Notes: a model not told the origin generated them from the letters alone. A DNA stretch of 64,000 bases from Erythrobacter sp. SG61-1L (GCF_001305965.1 NZ_JXQC01000003.1:3577361-3641360); one strand, 5' to 3'; counted from the first letter of the stretch, positions 43,184 through 52,748 are shown. Numbers and translations are program-made.

Positions 43184-43870
43184 ATGGGCATTTTCTCTCG
43201 TACCCGCGACATCATCGCCGCCAATTTCAGCGATCTGCTGGATCAGGCCGAAGACCCGGCCAAGATGATCCGCATGATCATTCTGGAAATGGAGGAAACG
43301 CTGGTGGAAGTTCGCGCCAGTGCGGCGCGCACAATTGCGGACCAGAAGGAAATGCACCGTCACACGATGAAGCTGGAACGGCTTCAGGCGGATTGGGGCG
43401 AAAAGGCCCAGCTTGCCCTGTCCAAGGCCCGCGAAGACCTGGCGCGTGCAGCGCTGGTCGAAAAGCGCAAGGCAGGCGACATGGCCGAACAGCTCAGGGC
43501 GGAAATCACCGTGCTGGACGATGCCCTGCGCGCCTATGAGGATGACATCCAGAAACTGCAGAACCGCCTGCGCGAAGCCCGCAGCCGCCAGAGCCAGATC
43601 GCAGCGCGGCTGGAAAGCGCGGAAAACCGCGTGAAGCTGCGCACCCTGCTCGCCACCGAACGGGTGGACGAGGCAATGGCCCGCTTCGACCAGTTGGAGC
43701 GCCGGGTGGATTATGCCGAAGGCCGCGCCGATGCGCTGCGGATTGCCGAAGGCGGCCAGCCGAGCCTGGCCGACGAGATCAACGCCCTCGCCGGATCGGA
43801 CAAGATCGACGAGGAACTGGAAGAAATGAAGCGTGCGCTCGGCATGGGCGACGAAAGCAAGGGGGGCTAA
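43184..43870 (+). CDS. pspA: Phage shock protein A, mirror copy
   Basis: Mirror copy of 3859-4545. The same start choice applies (family-type MGIFSR start after GGTGGAG). Confidence 0.93.
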   Translation: MGIFSRTRDIIAANFSDLLDQAEDPAKMIRMIILEMEETLVEVRASAARTIADQKEMHRHTMKLERLQADWGEKAQLALSKAREDLARAALVEKRKAGDMAEQLRAEITVLDDALRAYEDDIQKLQNRLREARSRQSQIAARLESAENRVKLRTLLATERVDEAMARFDQLERRVDYAEGRADALRIAEGGQPSLADEINALAGSDKIDEELEEMKRALGMGDESKGG

Positions 43871-43873
43871 GCT

Positions 43874-44179
43874 ATGGATGACGCACTTATTCCGATGGTT
43901 GCCATCCTGGGCCTGTTCGTCGGCCTTCCCTGGATCATCCTTCACTACATCACCAAGTGGAAGACCGCGGCGACGATCACCACCGACGATGAAGTCCTGC
44001 TGGAGGAACTCTACCAGCTCGCCCGTCGCCTGGATGAGCGCATGGACACGGTCGAGCGGCTCGTCGCATCCGACCATTCGGACTTCAAACCCGCACGCAT
44101 TCACCACGATCTGGAAGTGGACAACCAGCGCCTGCGCGAACTCGATCGCATGCTGGCTGAAAAGGGAGACCGCAAGTGA
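43874..44179 (+). CDS. pspB: Phage shock protein B, mirror copy
   Basis: Mirror copy of 3550-3855. Confidence 0.83.
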   Translation: MDDALIPMVAILGLFVGLPWIILHYITKWKTAATITTDDEVLLEELYQLARRLDERMDTVERLVASDHSDFKPARIHHDLEVDNQRLRELDRMLAEKGDRK

Positions 44180-44553
44180 ATAGCCCCCGCACAATGCTTT
44201 ACCGCGACACGCAGAATGGCAAAGTCTTCGGCGTCTGCGCAGGTATTGCAGACTATACCGGCGTCAACGTCCTGTGGATCAGGCTGGCTACTGTCGCACT
44301 GACGGTGATGGGCGTGGGCTTCATCCCGCTGGCCTATTTCGCATTGGCCATGTTCGTCCAGAAGAAGCCGGCAGACCTTTATGTGGACCGGGACGAGCAG
44401 AAATACTGGCAGCGTGTGCGCCAGTCGCCCAAGCGCACCGCGCGCGAAATCCGCGCCCGTTTCCGCGACATCGACCGGCGTCTGGCCGAGGTGGAAAGCT
44501 ATTACGTCTCCAGCAATCCGCGCCTTTCCGCGGAAATCGAAAACCTGCGCTGA
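44176..44553 (+). CDS. pspC: Phage shock protein C, mirror copy
   Basis: Mirror copy of 3176-3553. Confidence 0.92.
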   Translation: MNSPRTMLYRDTQNGKVFGVCAGIADYTGVNVLWIRLATVALTVMGVGFIPLAYFALAMFVQKKPADLYVDRDEQKYWQRVRQSPKRTAREIRARFRDIDRRLAEVESYYVSSNPRLSAEIENLR

Positions 44554-44580
44554 GACGCGAAGGACCAAGAGGGGGGAATT

Positions 44581-44883
44581 ATGTTGGACGCAGGCACTCT
44601 GGCCCTGATGATTCCGATTCTGGGCATGTCCATTCCAATCATCGCGATCTGGACGAAGCACCAGCAGAAGATCGCGGAAATGCAGGCCAATTCCATGGCA
44701 GGCGCCTCGGCGGAACGCGCCGCGCAATATGCCGGCCAGATCAGGGATCTGGAGGAGCGCGTGCGCGTGCTGGAGCGGATCGTGACCGACAATGGCTATG
44801 ACATTGCCAGCCAGATCGAGGCCCTGCGCGACACGCACAAGGTGGAACTGCCGGCAAGCAACCGCGAAAAGGAGCGCATCTGA
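44581..44883 (+). CDS. PspB-like array member 1, mirror copy
   Basis: Mirror copy of 2846-3148 (100 aa). Confidence 0.76.
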   Translation: MLDAGTLALMIPILGMSIPIIAIWTKHQQKIAEMQANSMAGASAERAAQYAGQIRDLEERVRVLERIVTDNGYDIASQIEALRDTHKVELPASNREKERI

Positions 44884-45251
44884 TGAGCGCGCAAGATTTC
44901 CTGCCCTATCTCGGCTGGATCGTCGGCGGCGCCTTCGTGGTCAGCCTGGCGGGCATTTGGGGCTGGATGCACACCACCAAGCTGCGCATCCAGCACGGCT
45001 ATCCGCTGGAAGGCATGTGGGGCCAGTCGCTGAAGCCGGAACTCAATTCCGAAGCGATGCAGCGCGTGCGCCTGCTAACCCAGGAAAACGCCTCGCTGCG
45101 CGCCGAGCTGGCCTCCGTGAAGGATCGCATGGCCGTGGTGGAGCGGATCGTGACCGACAAGGGCTTCGACCTGGCCCGGCAGATCGAAAGCCTGCGCGAG
45201 CCTGAACCGGCGCCGTTGCCGGACGCCACCCGCGAAAAATCCGTGAACTGA
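44883..45251 (+). CDS. PspB-like array member 2, mirror copy
   Basis: Mirror copy of 2478-2846 (122 aa). Confidence 0.73.
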   Translation: MSAQDFLPYLGWIVGGAFVVSLAGIWGWMHTTKLRIQHGYPLEGMWGQSLKPELNSEAMQRVRLLTQENASLRAELASVKDRMAVVERIVTDKGFDLARQIESLREPEPAPLPDATREKSVN

Positions 45252-45277
45252 ACGCCGCGAAAAGGGGAGTTCGATAC

Positions 45278-45628
45278 ATGCAATACGGTGCCGAATTCGT
45301 GCTTGCGATCATCGCCATGGCGATGCTGGCCGGAGTAGTGAAAAGCTGGATCCGCGCCCGGCATGGCGATGCGGGCCAGCGCGGCCCCTTCGGCCACCAT
45401 GGCCGGAACCGCGGCCGCCGGGACGAGAGCGAGGAAGTGGAAGTGCTGCGCGCCGAAAACGCCCGCCTGATCGACCGGCTCGAAGCGTCGGAAGACCGGC
45501 TGGCAGTGCTCGAACGCATCGTGACCGACCGCAGCTACAATCTCGCCAGCGAGATCGAAGCCCTGCGCGACAACGACAGCAAGGCCCTTGGGCAGAGCAG
45601 GCCCCTGCGCGACCCGCAGGACCATTGA
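45278..45628 (+). CDS. PspB-like array member 3, mirror copy
   Basis: Mirror copy of 2101-2451 (116 aa). Confidence 0.73.
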   Translation: MQYGAEFVLAIIAMAMLAGVVKSWIRARHGDAGQRGPFGHHGRNRGRRDESEEVEVLRAENARLIDRLEASEDRLAVLERIVTDRSYNLASEIEALRDNDSKALGQSRPLRDPQDH

Positions 45629-45638
45629 GGAGGATAAG

Positions 45639-45935
45639 ATGGGATTCGGTACAGTCCTTGTCCTGATAGTGCTGATCTGCGCAATCGCCGGGACGATGTC
45701 CTCGCGCTACCGCGCCCAGGCCGGCATCGGGCAGGATTCGTCAGGCAATCAGTTCAGGCTCGGCCAGCAAAACGAAGCGCTGGAACGTGAAGTTGCGGAA
45801 CTGCGCGAGCGGGTAAAGGTGCTCGAACGGATTGCCACCGACAGCCACACCGGATCGGGCCGCGATGCCCGAGCCATTGCCGCAGAGATCGAAAGCCTGC
45901 GCAGCCTTGAGGCTGCGCCGAAAGGAGATGCCTGA
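45639..45935 (+). CDS. PspB-like array member 4, mirror copy
   Basis: Mirror copy of 1794-2090 (98 aa), starting after GGAGGAT. Confidence 0.73.
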   Translation: MGFGTVLVLIVLICAIAGTMSSRYRAQAGIGQDSSGNQFRLGQQNEALEREVAELRERVKVLERIATDSHTGSGRDARAIAAEIESLRSLEAAPKGDA

Positions 45936-46186
45936 TGCTGAGCCAGATCCTGAGCGACGATTTGCTGATCGCCTGCATCGCCTTGCTCGGCCTGGCGATC
46001 CTTTCCACCACCGCGCTGCGCGGCTGGCAGGGCTGGCTTGCGCTGAAAGGCAGGGAACTGGATGCCCGCCGCCCCCATGTCGAGATCGAAGGCCGGGCTG
46101 GCGAAGGCGCCGCCCGCATCGAACTGGCGGACCTGAAGGAACGCATCCGCAAGCTGGAAGCCATCGCATCGGGGGTGGACCTCTAG
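45935..46186 (+). CDS. PspB-like array member 5, mirror copy
   Basis: Mirror copy of 1543-1794 (83 aa). Confidence 0.73.
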   Translation: MLSQILSDDLLIACIALLGLAILSTTALRGWQGWLALKGRELDARRPHVEIEGRAGEGAARIELADLKERIRKLEAIASGVDL

Positions 46187-46210
46187 GACAGGATTGCTAG
46201 AGCCGCGCCC

Positions 46211-46621
46211 ATGCGCAGCCTTGACGACATCCGCGAAGAATACGAATTCCTTGAGGGCGACGAACGCTATCGCCTGTTGATCGAACTCGGCCGCGAGCTG
46301 GAAGACATGCCCGATGCACTGAAAACCGATGCCACGCTGGTGCGCGGCTGTTCAGCCAAGGTCTGGGTCTATCCCACTCAGGCGGGCGAAGCATTGCACT
46401 TCCTGGCAGACAGCAACGCCGCGATCACCAAGGGCATTGTTGCGCTGGTGCTGAGCGCGGTGCAGGACAAGCCCGCATCGGAAGTGGCGGCGATGGACAT
46501 CACGGCCGCGCTGGAACCGTTCGAGCTGAAAAAACAGCTCAGTTCCAACCGCACGCAGGGCGTGCCCAACATGATCGCACTGGTGAAAGAACACGCCGCC
46601 CGAATCGCTGCGGCGGGCTAA
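46211..46621 (+). CDS. sufE: SufE-family protein, mirror copy
   Basis: Mirror copy of 1108-1518. Confidence 0.91.
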   Translation: MRSLDDIREEYEFLEGDERYRLLIELGRELEDMPDALKTDATLVRGCSAKVWVYPTQAGEALHFLADSNAAITKGIVALVLSAVQDKPASEVAAMDITAALEPFELKKQLSSNRTQGVPNMIALVKEHAARIAAAG

Positions 46622-46778
46622 CGACCTGGGCGGTGTGAGCAAATGCGGACCTGCATGAGCGTCTGATATCTGAGAGTACTGCCTGCGACCTAAATGACAG
46701 GAATGTTGTGGAGAACGGTCATTGAACATCAGGTGGAATAAAATATCACACGCCCAGCACGGATGATAATCTTCGCGC

Positions 46779-47141
46779 ATGCATGTCGTAACAGTCACTC
46801 CGTTCGACCCGGGCTCAGATTCGGCAACGGTTGTCGTCAGTGACGGACGGCACAACTGCGAAGCCTTCTGTTATCCCTGTTCCTTTGAAGTGGGAGCGGA
46901 GATTACCGAGCCACTGCAACTTTTTGATTCGACCGTGTTTATGCTCACTTATCAAACGGTCCCTCAGCTTGAACATATCGGCCCACAGTATCAGCATCGA
47001 GGTGTGGCACTCGTAGTCGATAAGGAGCGAGGGCTTCTTGAGATCGGCGGCCTACGCCTTGAAGAGCCAGTCCCGTTGCCGGGAGGGATTGAGACAGGCA
47101 GCCTCGTCGAATTTGAATGCGCTCGCATCGATCTTCGGTGA
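46779..47141 (+). CDS. Hypothetical protein (120 aa), mirror copy
   Basis: Mirror copy of 588-950. Confidence 0.53.
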   Translation: MHVVTVTPFDPGSDSATVVVSDGRHNCEAFCYPCSFEVGAEITEPLQLFDSTVFMLTYQTVPQLEHIGPQYQHRGVALVVDKERGLLEIGGLRLEEPVPLPGGIETGSLVEFECARIDLR

Positions 47142-47219
47142 GCGGAGGGTCCGCAATGCTGTCGTTTCCGGAAAGGCGACTTTCGGCAAGGTTGGGATGA
47201 ATGGCTGACCATCTTAACC

Positions 47220-47310
47220 CGTCATCCTGAACTTGTTTCAGGATCCATTTCTCCGGATCGCACGGCGGTTCGTGCGGACGGATGGATGCTGAAACAAGTT
47301 CAGCATGACG
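47220..47310. repeat. REP-like inverted repeat pair, mirror copy
   Basis: Mirror copy of 419-509. Confidence 0.63.
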
Positions 47311-47372
47311 ATCGTGCAAACGTTTGCAATGTTGCCGTGTCCAGAATGACAGCTATTGGCGCCTAAGCCCCG

Positions 47373-47399
47373 GAAACGGCCAACTGAAAAGCGGCCGTT
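47373..47399 (-). terminator. Weak hairpin after crtZ, mirror copy
   Basis: Mirror copy of 330-356. Confidence 0.33.
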
Positions 47400-47429
47400 G
47401 AAGCTTAAGCTGGACTTTGCCTACGCCGC

Positions 47430-47948
47430 TTAAGCCCCCGCGCTGTCGCGCACCACGGCGACGCCCGCCTCGCGCTGGCGCTTCAGTTCGGCCTTCAGCT
47501 GTGCCGGATCGCGCGCCACCAGGAAGCCGAAGCTGACCCCACCTTCCTTGCCCACGGTCGCGTGGTGGAGGTTGTGGGCCTGCACCAGTCGCTTGAGATA
47601 GCCGCTGCGCGGAACATAGCGAAAATAGCGCTGATGAACGAGGCCATCATGTACCAGCGTGTAGATGATCCCGTAGACCAGCACGCCCAGCCCGATCCAG
47701 GTGCCAGGCCACCACGCATCTGCGCCCATCACCCAGGGGCTGCCCACGGCGAACATCGAAATGCTCAGCGCGGCGCCGACGATGGCGTAGAGATCGTTCT
47801 TCTCCAGCAGGTTTTCGTGCGGCTCGTGGTGGTCACGGTGCCAGCCCCAGCCCCAGCCATGCATGATATATTTATGGCTGCCCCAGGCCACGCCTTCCAT
47901 GGCAGCGGCGGTAGCGATCACGATAAGCAGGGGAAGAAGCGCATCCAT
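47430..47948 (-). CDS. crtZ: Beta-carotene hydroxylase CrtZ (complete)
   Basis: CrtZ is a membrane di-iron enzyme that adds 3-hydroxyl groups to the beta-ionone rings of carotenoids, giving zeaxanthin-type pigments. The 172-residue protein has the full histidine set: HKYIMH (25-30), HRDHH (37-41), HDGLVH and HNLHH in the C-terminal half. Hydrophobic helices surround these (about 5-22, 55-75, 85-100). The palindrome boundary visible in the window (47728) falls inside the gene, so residues 1 to about 73 occur only in this copy. The gene lies 16 bases after a thioesterase gene on the same strand; no other carotenoid genes are nearby. Confidence 0.95.
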   Translation of the reverse strand: MDALLPLLIVIATAAAMEGVAWGSHKYIMHGWGWGWHRDHHEPHENLLEKNDLYAIVGAALSISMFAVGSPWVMGADAWWPGTWIGLGVLVYGIIYTLVHDGLVHQRYFRYVPRSGYLKRLVQAHNLHHATVGKEGGVSFGFLVARDPAQLKAELKRQREAGVAVVRDSAGA

Positions 47949-47964
47949 CGCGCTACCTTATAGT

Positions 47965-48366
47965 TCAATCCTTCGGCTGGAAAAAGAACCGGCGAATTTC
48001 TTCACCGATCCGCGCAGGCCGCAGCGTTTCAGCATCGATGCAGCACCAGCAGGACTGCACTTCGGCCAGCACTTCCTCCCCCCGCTCGATGATCGTGTGA
48101 TAAAAGGCGCGGGCGCCATGCACCTGTTCCAGCACGGTGCGGGCAATCACCTCGTCATCGAGGAAAGCGGGTTTGCGATAGGTAATCTCGTGCTTCAGTG
48201 CGACCCAAAGGCGCGAGGCAGCGGTATCCGCCGGAGCCAGCTTCTTCCAGTGCGAGAGCACGGCATCCTGCACCCAGCTGAGATAGCGGGCGTTATTCAC
48301 GTGGCCCATGAAGTCGATATCGCTGGGCAGGATCGTGATCGGGAACTTGTACGGAGCTGCTGACAT
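47965..48366 (-). CDS. Acyl-CoA thioesterase (4HBT hot-dog family)
   Basis: The 133-residue protein matches YbgC/4-hydroxybenzoyl-CoA thioesterase-like enzymes. The signature DIDFMGHVNNARYLSWVQDA (about residues 16-35) carries the catalytic Asp and the helix cap. The strand KHEITYRKPAFLDDEV and the middle IIERGEEVLAEVQSCWCCID follow the hot-dog fold order. It would hydrolyse acyl-CoA thioesters in the cytoplasm; chain-length preference is unknown. Directly upstream of crtZ on the same strand, the pair probably forms a two-gene transcript. Confidence 0.88.
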   Translation of the reverse strand: MSAAPYKFPITILPSDIDFMGHVNNARYLSWVQDAVLSHWKKLAPADTAASRLWVALKHEITYRKPAFLDDEVIARTVLEQVHGARAFYHTIIERGEEVLAEVQSCWCCIDAETLRPARIGEEIRRFFFQPKD

Positions 48367-48543
48367 AGGTGTAAGTTACATCTCCTTTAGGGACGTTTCA
48401 ATGACTCCCACCGCCGCAGTGCAACAAAGACATTTTGTTACAATTCGCCGCAATGCTGCGACCGTCCGTATCTCTGGTATTCATCTAATTGGCCATATTT
48501 CTGAACACACGGAACAAGCCGTGAAGTTTTGAACTAGCGAAGG

Positions 48544-48918
48544 ATGAAAGCCATGAACCGTCTCGCCAAGCTGATTGCCCCTGCCATCGCAGCCTCGCTG
48601 GTGCTGGGCGCCGCCGTCCCCGCCTCTGCTGCAAGCTGGCAGGGCCGCGACAGCTACCGCCAGGAAATCGCCCAGCTCGACCGCCAGATCGACCGGGCGC
48701 AGGAACGCCGCCTGATCTCGCAGCGCGAGGCCGACCGCCTCGAACGCAAGGTCGACCAGCTGCAGAATCTGCATGCGCGCTATGCCAAGAACGGTCTGAC
48801 CCGGACTGAAGAGCGGATCCTCGACCAGCGGATCGACAGCGTGAAGCGCCAGATCGCCGCCGAAGTGGCCGACCGTGACCGCGCCCCTCAGGGCCGCCCC
48901 GGTGACCATCGCCGGTGA
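48544..48918 (+). CDS. Hypothetical periplasmic coiled-coil protein (124 aa)
   Basis: A signal peptide (about residues 5-29, cleavage near ASAASW) leads to an all-helical, highly charged mature part. This has heptad-like repeats such as QEIAQLDRQIDRAQERRLIS and EERILDQRIDSVKRQIAAEV. The C-terminus is short and basic. I recognise no named family; small secreted helical proteins of this kind are common in sphingomonads. ATG 48544 follows GCGAAGG; ATG 48553 is an alternative. Confidence 0.75.
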   Translation: MKAMNRLAKLIAPAIAASLVLGAAVPASAASWQGRDSYRQEIAQLDRQIDRAQERRLISQREADRLERKVDQLQNLHARYAKNGLTRTEERILDQRIDSVKRQIAAEVADRDRAPQGRPGDHRR

Positions 48919-48994
48919 CCATCAAGGCCCGGCTTGAGCCCGGCCAACTTTTCCTCCCTTGTCTTGCGGGGCCGGCGAGCCTAGGTCGCCCGCC

Positions 48995-50428
48995 ATGGCC
49001 AGCCGACCCCGCACCCTTTACGAGAAGATCTGGGACGCTCACGAAGTTGAGCGCCGTGAAGACGGCACTAGCATCCTGTTCATCGACCGCCACCTCGTCC
49101 ACGAGGTGACCAGCCCGCAGGCATTCGAGGCGCTTCGCCTCAGCGGCCGCAAGGTCCGCCGCCCGGAGCTGACACTGGCGGTCCCCGATCACAATCTGCC
49201 GACCACCGCCCGCGTTGACGCAGCGGGCAAGCGCATTCCCATCGCGGATGCCGAAAGCGCCCAGCAGCTCGCCGCGCTGGAAAAGAACGCGCCTGAATTC
49301 GGCGTGCGCTATATCGGGCCGACGGACATCAATCAGGGCATCGTGCATGTGGTGGGGCCGGAAACGGCCTTCTCCCTACCCGGCGCCACCATCGTCTGCG
49401 GCGACAGCCACACCTCCTGCCATGGCGGTATCGGCGCGCTGGCCTTCGGCATCGGCACCAGCGAGGTCGAGCATGTGCTGGCCACGCAGACGCTGCTGCT
49501 CAAGCAGTCGAAGACGATGGAAATCCGCGTCGAGGGCGAATTGCTGCCCGGCGTGACCGCCAAGGATCTGATCCTGCACATCATCGGCGTGATCGGCACG
49601 GCCGGCGGCACCGGCCATGTGATCGAATATCGCGGCAAGGCTTTCGAGGACATGTCAATCGAAAGCCGCCTGACGGTGTGCAACATGTCGATCGAAGGCG
49701 GTGCCCGCGCCGGCCTCGTCGCGCCTGACGAGAAGACCTTCGCCTATCTCAAGGGCCGCCAATATGCACCCAAGGGCGAAGACTGGGATCGTGCCGTGGC
49801 GTGGTGGGCCAGCCTGCGCACCGATGAAGGCGCGACCTTCGACAAAAGCGTGGTGATCGACGCAGCCGATGTGCAGCCCACCGTTACATGGGGCACCAGC
49901 CCGGAAGACACCGTCGCCATCGGCGGCGTGGTTCCGGCGCCGGAAAGCTTTGCCGATCCTTCCAAGCAGAAGGCCGCACAGGCCAGCCTTGACTATATGG
50001 GGCTGGAGCCGGGCCAGAAGATGACGGACATCGAAGTCCAGAACATCTTCATCGGTTCGTGCACCAACAGCCGGATCGAGGATCTGCGCGCCGCCGCCAA
50101 GGTTCTGAAGGGCCGCAAGAAGGCCGACAACGTCAAATGGGCTATTGTCGTGCCCGGCTCCGGCCTGGTGAAGCATCAGGCCGAGGAAGAGGGTCTGGAC
50201 AAGATCTTCATCGAAGCGGGCCTGGAATGGCGCGAACCGGGCTGTTCGGCCTGCCTCGGCATGAACCCGGACAAGGTGCCCGCAGGCGAGCGCTGCGCCA
50301 GCACCAGCAACCGCAACTTCGTAGGCCGTCAGGGCCCCGGCGCGCGCACGCACCTCGTCAGCCCGGCAATGGCGGCCGCCGCCGCCGTCACCGGCCGCCT
50401 TACCGATGTGAGGGAGCTGGTGGATTGA
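48995..50428 (+). CDS. leuC: 3-isopropylmalate dehydratase large subunit
   Basis: With LeuD this aconitase-family enzyme isomerises 2- to 3-isopropylmalate in leucine synthesis. The 477-residue protein starts [18 protein letters not shown] at ATG 48995. The [4Fe-4S] ligands are visible in [12 protein letters not shown] and [10 protein letters not shown]. The substrate-binding [19 protein letters not shown] segment and the [13 protein letters not shown] motif near the C-terminus complete the family pattern. A small membrane-protein gene separates it from leuD. Confidence 0.98.
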   Translation: MASRPRTLYEKIWDAHEVERREDGTSILFIDRHLVHEVTSPQAFEALRLSGRKVRRPELTLAVPDHNLPTTARVDAAGKRIPIADAESAQQLAALEKNAPEFGVRYIGPTDINQGIVHVVGPETAFSLPGATIVCGDSHTSCHGGIGALAFGIGTSEVEHVLATQTLLLKQSKTMEIRVEGELLPGVTAKDLILHIIGVIGTAGGTGHVIEYRGKAFEDMSIESRLTVCNMSIEGGARAGLVAPDEKTFAYLKGRQYAPKGEDWDRAVAWWASLRTDEGATFDKSVVIDAADVQPTVTWGTSPEDTVAIGGVVPAPESFADPSKQKAAQASLDYMGLEPGQKMTDIEVQNIFIGSCTNSRIEDLRAAAKVLKGRKKADNVKWAIVVPGSGLVKHQAEEEGLDKIFIEAGLEWREPGCSACLGMNPDKVPAGERCASTSNRNFVGRQGPGARTHLVSPAMAAAAAVTGRLTDVRELVD

Positions 50429-50459
50429 CCGCAAGCGCGGCCTACCCCATCTTTCTGCC

Positions 50460-50681
50460 ATGACCGACAACACACCGAAGAGCGAGAAGTCGAAGAACCG
50501 GGCTGCCAAGTCCGATTCCGGCATGGGCGTGGGCACAAAGGCTGCCATTGCGGGCGCGGCAATCGGGATCGGTTCCGCCGCCGTCGCCGCCGCAGTGATG
50601 TTCGCCAACCGCCGCAAGCATAAGAACAAGCCCGAACAATTGCCGCCCATTCCCTCGGGCGAGCCTCCGGAGACCGATTGA
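50460..50681 (+). CDS. Small membrane protein between leuC and leuD (73 aa)
   Basis: A polar Lys/Ser-rich N-terminus (about 1-24) precedes one Gly/Ala-rich membrane helix (about 25-49). A basic stop-transfer RRKHKNK and a Pro-rich acidic tail follow. No domain is recognised. Its stop overlaps the leuD start (TGATG), so it is translationally coupled to leuD and sits in the leu operon. It might simply be a hitchhiker that supplies ribosomes to leuD. Confidence 0.7.
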   Translation: MTDNTPKSEKSKNRAAKSDSGMGVGTKAAIAGAAIGIGSAAVAAAVMFANRRKHKNKPEQLPPIPSGEPPETD

Positions 50682-51283
50682 TGGAACCCGTGCGCCAGGT
50701 TGAAGGCCGCGCCTATCCTTTCGGGATGAAGAATGTCGATACCGACATCATCATTCCCGCCCACTGGCTGAAGACGATCAGCCGCGAGGGCCTCGGCCGC
50801 GGCGCTTTCGAAGCGCTGCGCAAGGACCCCGCCAATGTCTTCGACCGGGAAGACGTCAAAGGCGCACCGATCATTGTGGCGGGCGACAATTTCGGCTGCG
50901 GATCGAGCCGCGAACATGCCGCATGGGCCTTGCTGGACATGGGTGTGAAGGCCGTGATCGCCCCTAGCTTTTCCGACATCTTTTCCGGCAACGCCTTCAA
51001 GAACGGCATTCTTACCGTCGTCCTTCCGCAAGAAGCGATCGACCGGCTGATGGAAGTGGCCGAGACCGATCCGATCTCGATCGACCTCGAGCATCAGACG
51101 GTGACGACCCCGTTCCAGGACCGTTTCAATTTCGAGATCGACCCGTTCCGCAAGCATTGCCTGCTGGAAGGGCTGGACGAAGTGGGCATGACTCTGGCCC
51201 GCAGCGACACGATTTCGGCCTATGAGGCGCGTCAGGCAAAAGACATGCCCTGGTTCGCCAAGGGAACCGGCCTTGCGGCGTAA
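50681..51283 (+). CDS. leuD: 3-isopropylmalate dehydratase small subunit
   Basis: LeuD supplies the swivelling domain that completes the LeuCD active site. The 200-residue protein has [18 protein letters not shown] near the N-terminus and the core [19 protein letters not shown], followed by [19 protein letters not shown]. The ATG at 50681 overlaps the preceding stop by one base. Confidence 0.97.
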   Translation: MEPVRQVEGRAYPFGMKNVDTDIIIPAHWLKTISREGLGRGAFEALRKDPANVFDREDVKGAPIIVAGDNFGCGSSREHAAWALLDMGVKAVIAPSFSDIFSGNAFKNGILTVVLPQEAIDRLMEVAETDPISIDLEHQTVTTPFQDRFNFEIDPFRKHCLLEGLDEVGMTLARSDTISAYEARQAKDMPWFAKGTGLAA

Positions 51284-51332
51284 GCACGCCGCGCGTTATC
51301 TGATTTCAGCTTTGTTTCGAGGGATTCTCTAG

Positions 51333-51656
51333 ATGACCGATTTCCAGGACCGCGAGCGCGCTGAAGAGCGCAAATATGCAATGGACGAGGAAACCGCTTT
51401 CCGCGTGGCCGCGCGCAGCAACAAGCTGCTGGGCCTGTGGGCTGCGGCCAAGATGGGGCTGACCCCGGAAGAGACCGAAGCCTATGCCAAGTCGGTCGTG
51501 CAGGCCGATTTCGAAGAAGCCGGCCATGAGGACGTGATCCGCAAGGTTCTGGGCGATCTGGTTGGCGCCGGCATCGACATCGACGAGGCAGGCGTGCGCG
51601 CCGCGCTCGATGAGAAGACCGTCGAAGCCCGCCGCCAGCTGATGGGCGAAGTCTGA
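51333..51656 (+). CDS. ATPase inhibitor subunit zeta (DUF1476)
   Basis: The 107-residue, all-helical protein starts MTDFQDRERAEERKYAMDEE and continues with the conserved FRVAARSNKLLGLWAAAKMGL. In Paracoccus the DUF1476 protein is the zeta subunit that blocks ATP hydrolysis by F1FO-ATP synthase, with its N-terminus inserted in F1. The family is largely restricted to Alphaproteobacteria. It starts a compact group with bolA and the glutaredoxin gene. Confidence 0.9.
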   Translation: MTDFQDRERAEERKYAMDEETAFRVAARSNKLLGLWAAAKMGLTPEETEAYAKSVVQADFEEAGHEDVIRKVLGDLVGAGIDIDEAGVRAALDEKTVEARRQLMGEV

Positions 51657-51659
51657 CCT

Positions 51660-51893
51660 ATGGCGATGGCGGCTGACGATATTGCGGCGCTGATCAGGGC
51701 CGCCCTGCCCGATGCGTCGGTGGAAATCACCGACCTTGCTGGCGATGGCGATCATTATTCGGCACGTGTGGTTTCGTCCGCCTTCACGGGCAAAAGCCGC
51801 GTGCAGCAGCACAAGCTGGTCTACGAGGCATTGGGCGGTCGCATGGGCGGCGCGCTCCATGCCTTGCAACTGACCACCGCCGTTCCCAACTGA
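51660..51893 (+). CDS. bolA: BolA family protein
   Basis: The 77-residue protein is the short BolA form: DDIAALIRAALPDASVEITD, then GDGDHYSARVVSSAFTGKSR, and QHKLVYEALGGRMGGALHAL with the conserved C-terminal His that ligates a shared [2Fe-2S] cluster. It is encoded next to a CGFS glutaredoxin, the known BolA partner in Fe-S trafficking and iron sensing. It starts 3 bases after the previous stop. Confidence 0.95.
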   Translation: MAMAADDIAALIRAALPDASVEITDLAGDGDHYSARVVSSAFTGKSRVQQHKLVYEALGGRMGGALHALQLTTAVPN

Positions 51894-51929
51894 CGGTCAG
51901 AACCAAACGAATTTTCCGGGATTACACCC

Positions 51930-52259
51930 ATGTCCGATACCAATGCCCGCATTTCCGACATCGTGAATTCGAACGACGTCGTCCTGTTCATGAAGGGCAC
52001 TCCGCTCTTCCCGCAATGTGGCTTTTCCAGCCGCGCGGTGGCGATCCTCGACCATCTCGGCGTGGCCTATGGCAGTGTGGACGTGCTGCAGGACATGGAA
52101 ATTCGCCAGGGCATCAAGAGCTTTTCCGACTGGCCGACCATCCCCCAGCTCTACGTGAAGGGCGAATTCGTCGGCGGCAGCGACATCATGATGGAAATGT
52201 TCGAAGCTGGCGAACTGCAGCAGCTGATGCAGGACGCACAGGTCGCCAAGGCCGAATAA
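51930..52259 (+). CDS. grxD: Monothiol glutaredoxin (Grx4 type)
   Basis: The 109-residue protein has the monothiol active site CGFS within [17 protein letters not shown]. The [19 protein letters not shown] segment (cis-Pro and GSH-binding GG) is also present. Such proteins carry a [2Fe-2S] cluster with glutathione and pair with BolA, encoded directly upstream. A clear terminator follows. Confidence 0.97.
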   Translation: MSDTNARISDIVNSNDVVLFMKGTPLFPQCGFSSRAVAILDHLGVAYGSVDVLQDMEIRQGIKSFSDWPTIPQLYVKGEFVGGSDIMMEMFEAGELQQLMQDAQVAKAE

Positions 52260-52266
52260 TTCGAAG

Positions 52267-52296
52267 CTCCCCGGGCCTTGTGGTCCGGGGTTTTCT
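52267..52296 (+). terminator. Rho-independent terminator after grxD
   Basis: CCCCGG (52269-52274) and CCGGGG (52285-52290) form the stem core, followed by TTTTC. It also lies at the 3' end of the convergent DksA-like gene. Confidence 0.8.
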
Positions 52297-52301
52297 TCAT
52301 T

Positions 52302-52616
52302 TCAGGCGCAATTGATGCATAAAGTCGCCGTGGGCTGGGCCTTCAGGCGCATTTCGTTGATCTCTCCGCCACAATTGGCGCAAGTGCCGTAAGTGCCATC
52401 TTCGATCCGCTGCAACGCCGCGCGGGTTGCCATGATCTCATTGCGCAGCACGGTATCCACACCCGCCAGTGCCTCGTCATCGGCCAGATCGATTGCCTGC
52501 TCTTCCGAATCCGCGTCCAGCGGGTGACGCAGGTCGTCCTCGATCTCTTCGGCACGCGCGGTAAGCTCGACAAGCCGCGCCTTGAGCGCCGTTTCCACTT
52601 CACTGTAATCGCTCAT
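52302..52616 (-). CDS. TraR/DksA-type zinc-finger protein
   Basis: The 104-residue protein (start ATG 52616, MSDYSEVETALKARL) has an N-terminal helical hairpin. The C-terminal zinc finger reads CANCGG...LCINC and the finger region contains RLKAQPTATLC. This is the short DksA/TraR form that binds the RNA polymerase secondary channel; it lacks much of the long coiled-coil of full DksA. The acidic DLADDEAL segment lies at the coiled-coil tip position. The ATG at 52730 would add 38 residues of non-family sequence and is rejected. Confidence 0.88.
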   Translation of the reverse strand: MSDYSEVETALKARLVELTARAEEIEDDLRHPLDADSEEQAIDLADDEALAGVDTVLRNEIMATRAALQRIEDGTYGTCANCGGEINEMRLKAQPTATLCINCA

Positions 52617-52710
52617 CCGTCCTGCTCCGATGTTGCTGCCTTCTCCAAGGCTGTCTGCCCGGCATTTCGGCCTGCGACATTGCGCCCAATCAAAAGCCAG
52701 CGTCAAGATT

Positions 52711-52748
52711 CCGACACGCATTTCGGCCATTCCGCCGAATTGTGTCGG
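52711..52748. promoter_or_regulatory. Imperfect dyad, candidate enhancer site
   Basis: CCGACAC (52711-52717) and GTGTCGG (52742-52748) are exact complements, with inner arms ATTTCGGC and GCCGAAT. The centre is about 120 bases upstream of the predicted start of the sigma-54 promoter at 52825, where an enhancer-binding activator would sit. It also lies upstream of the divergent DksA-like gene and could serve that instead. Confidence 0.45.
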
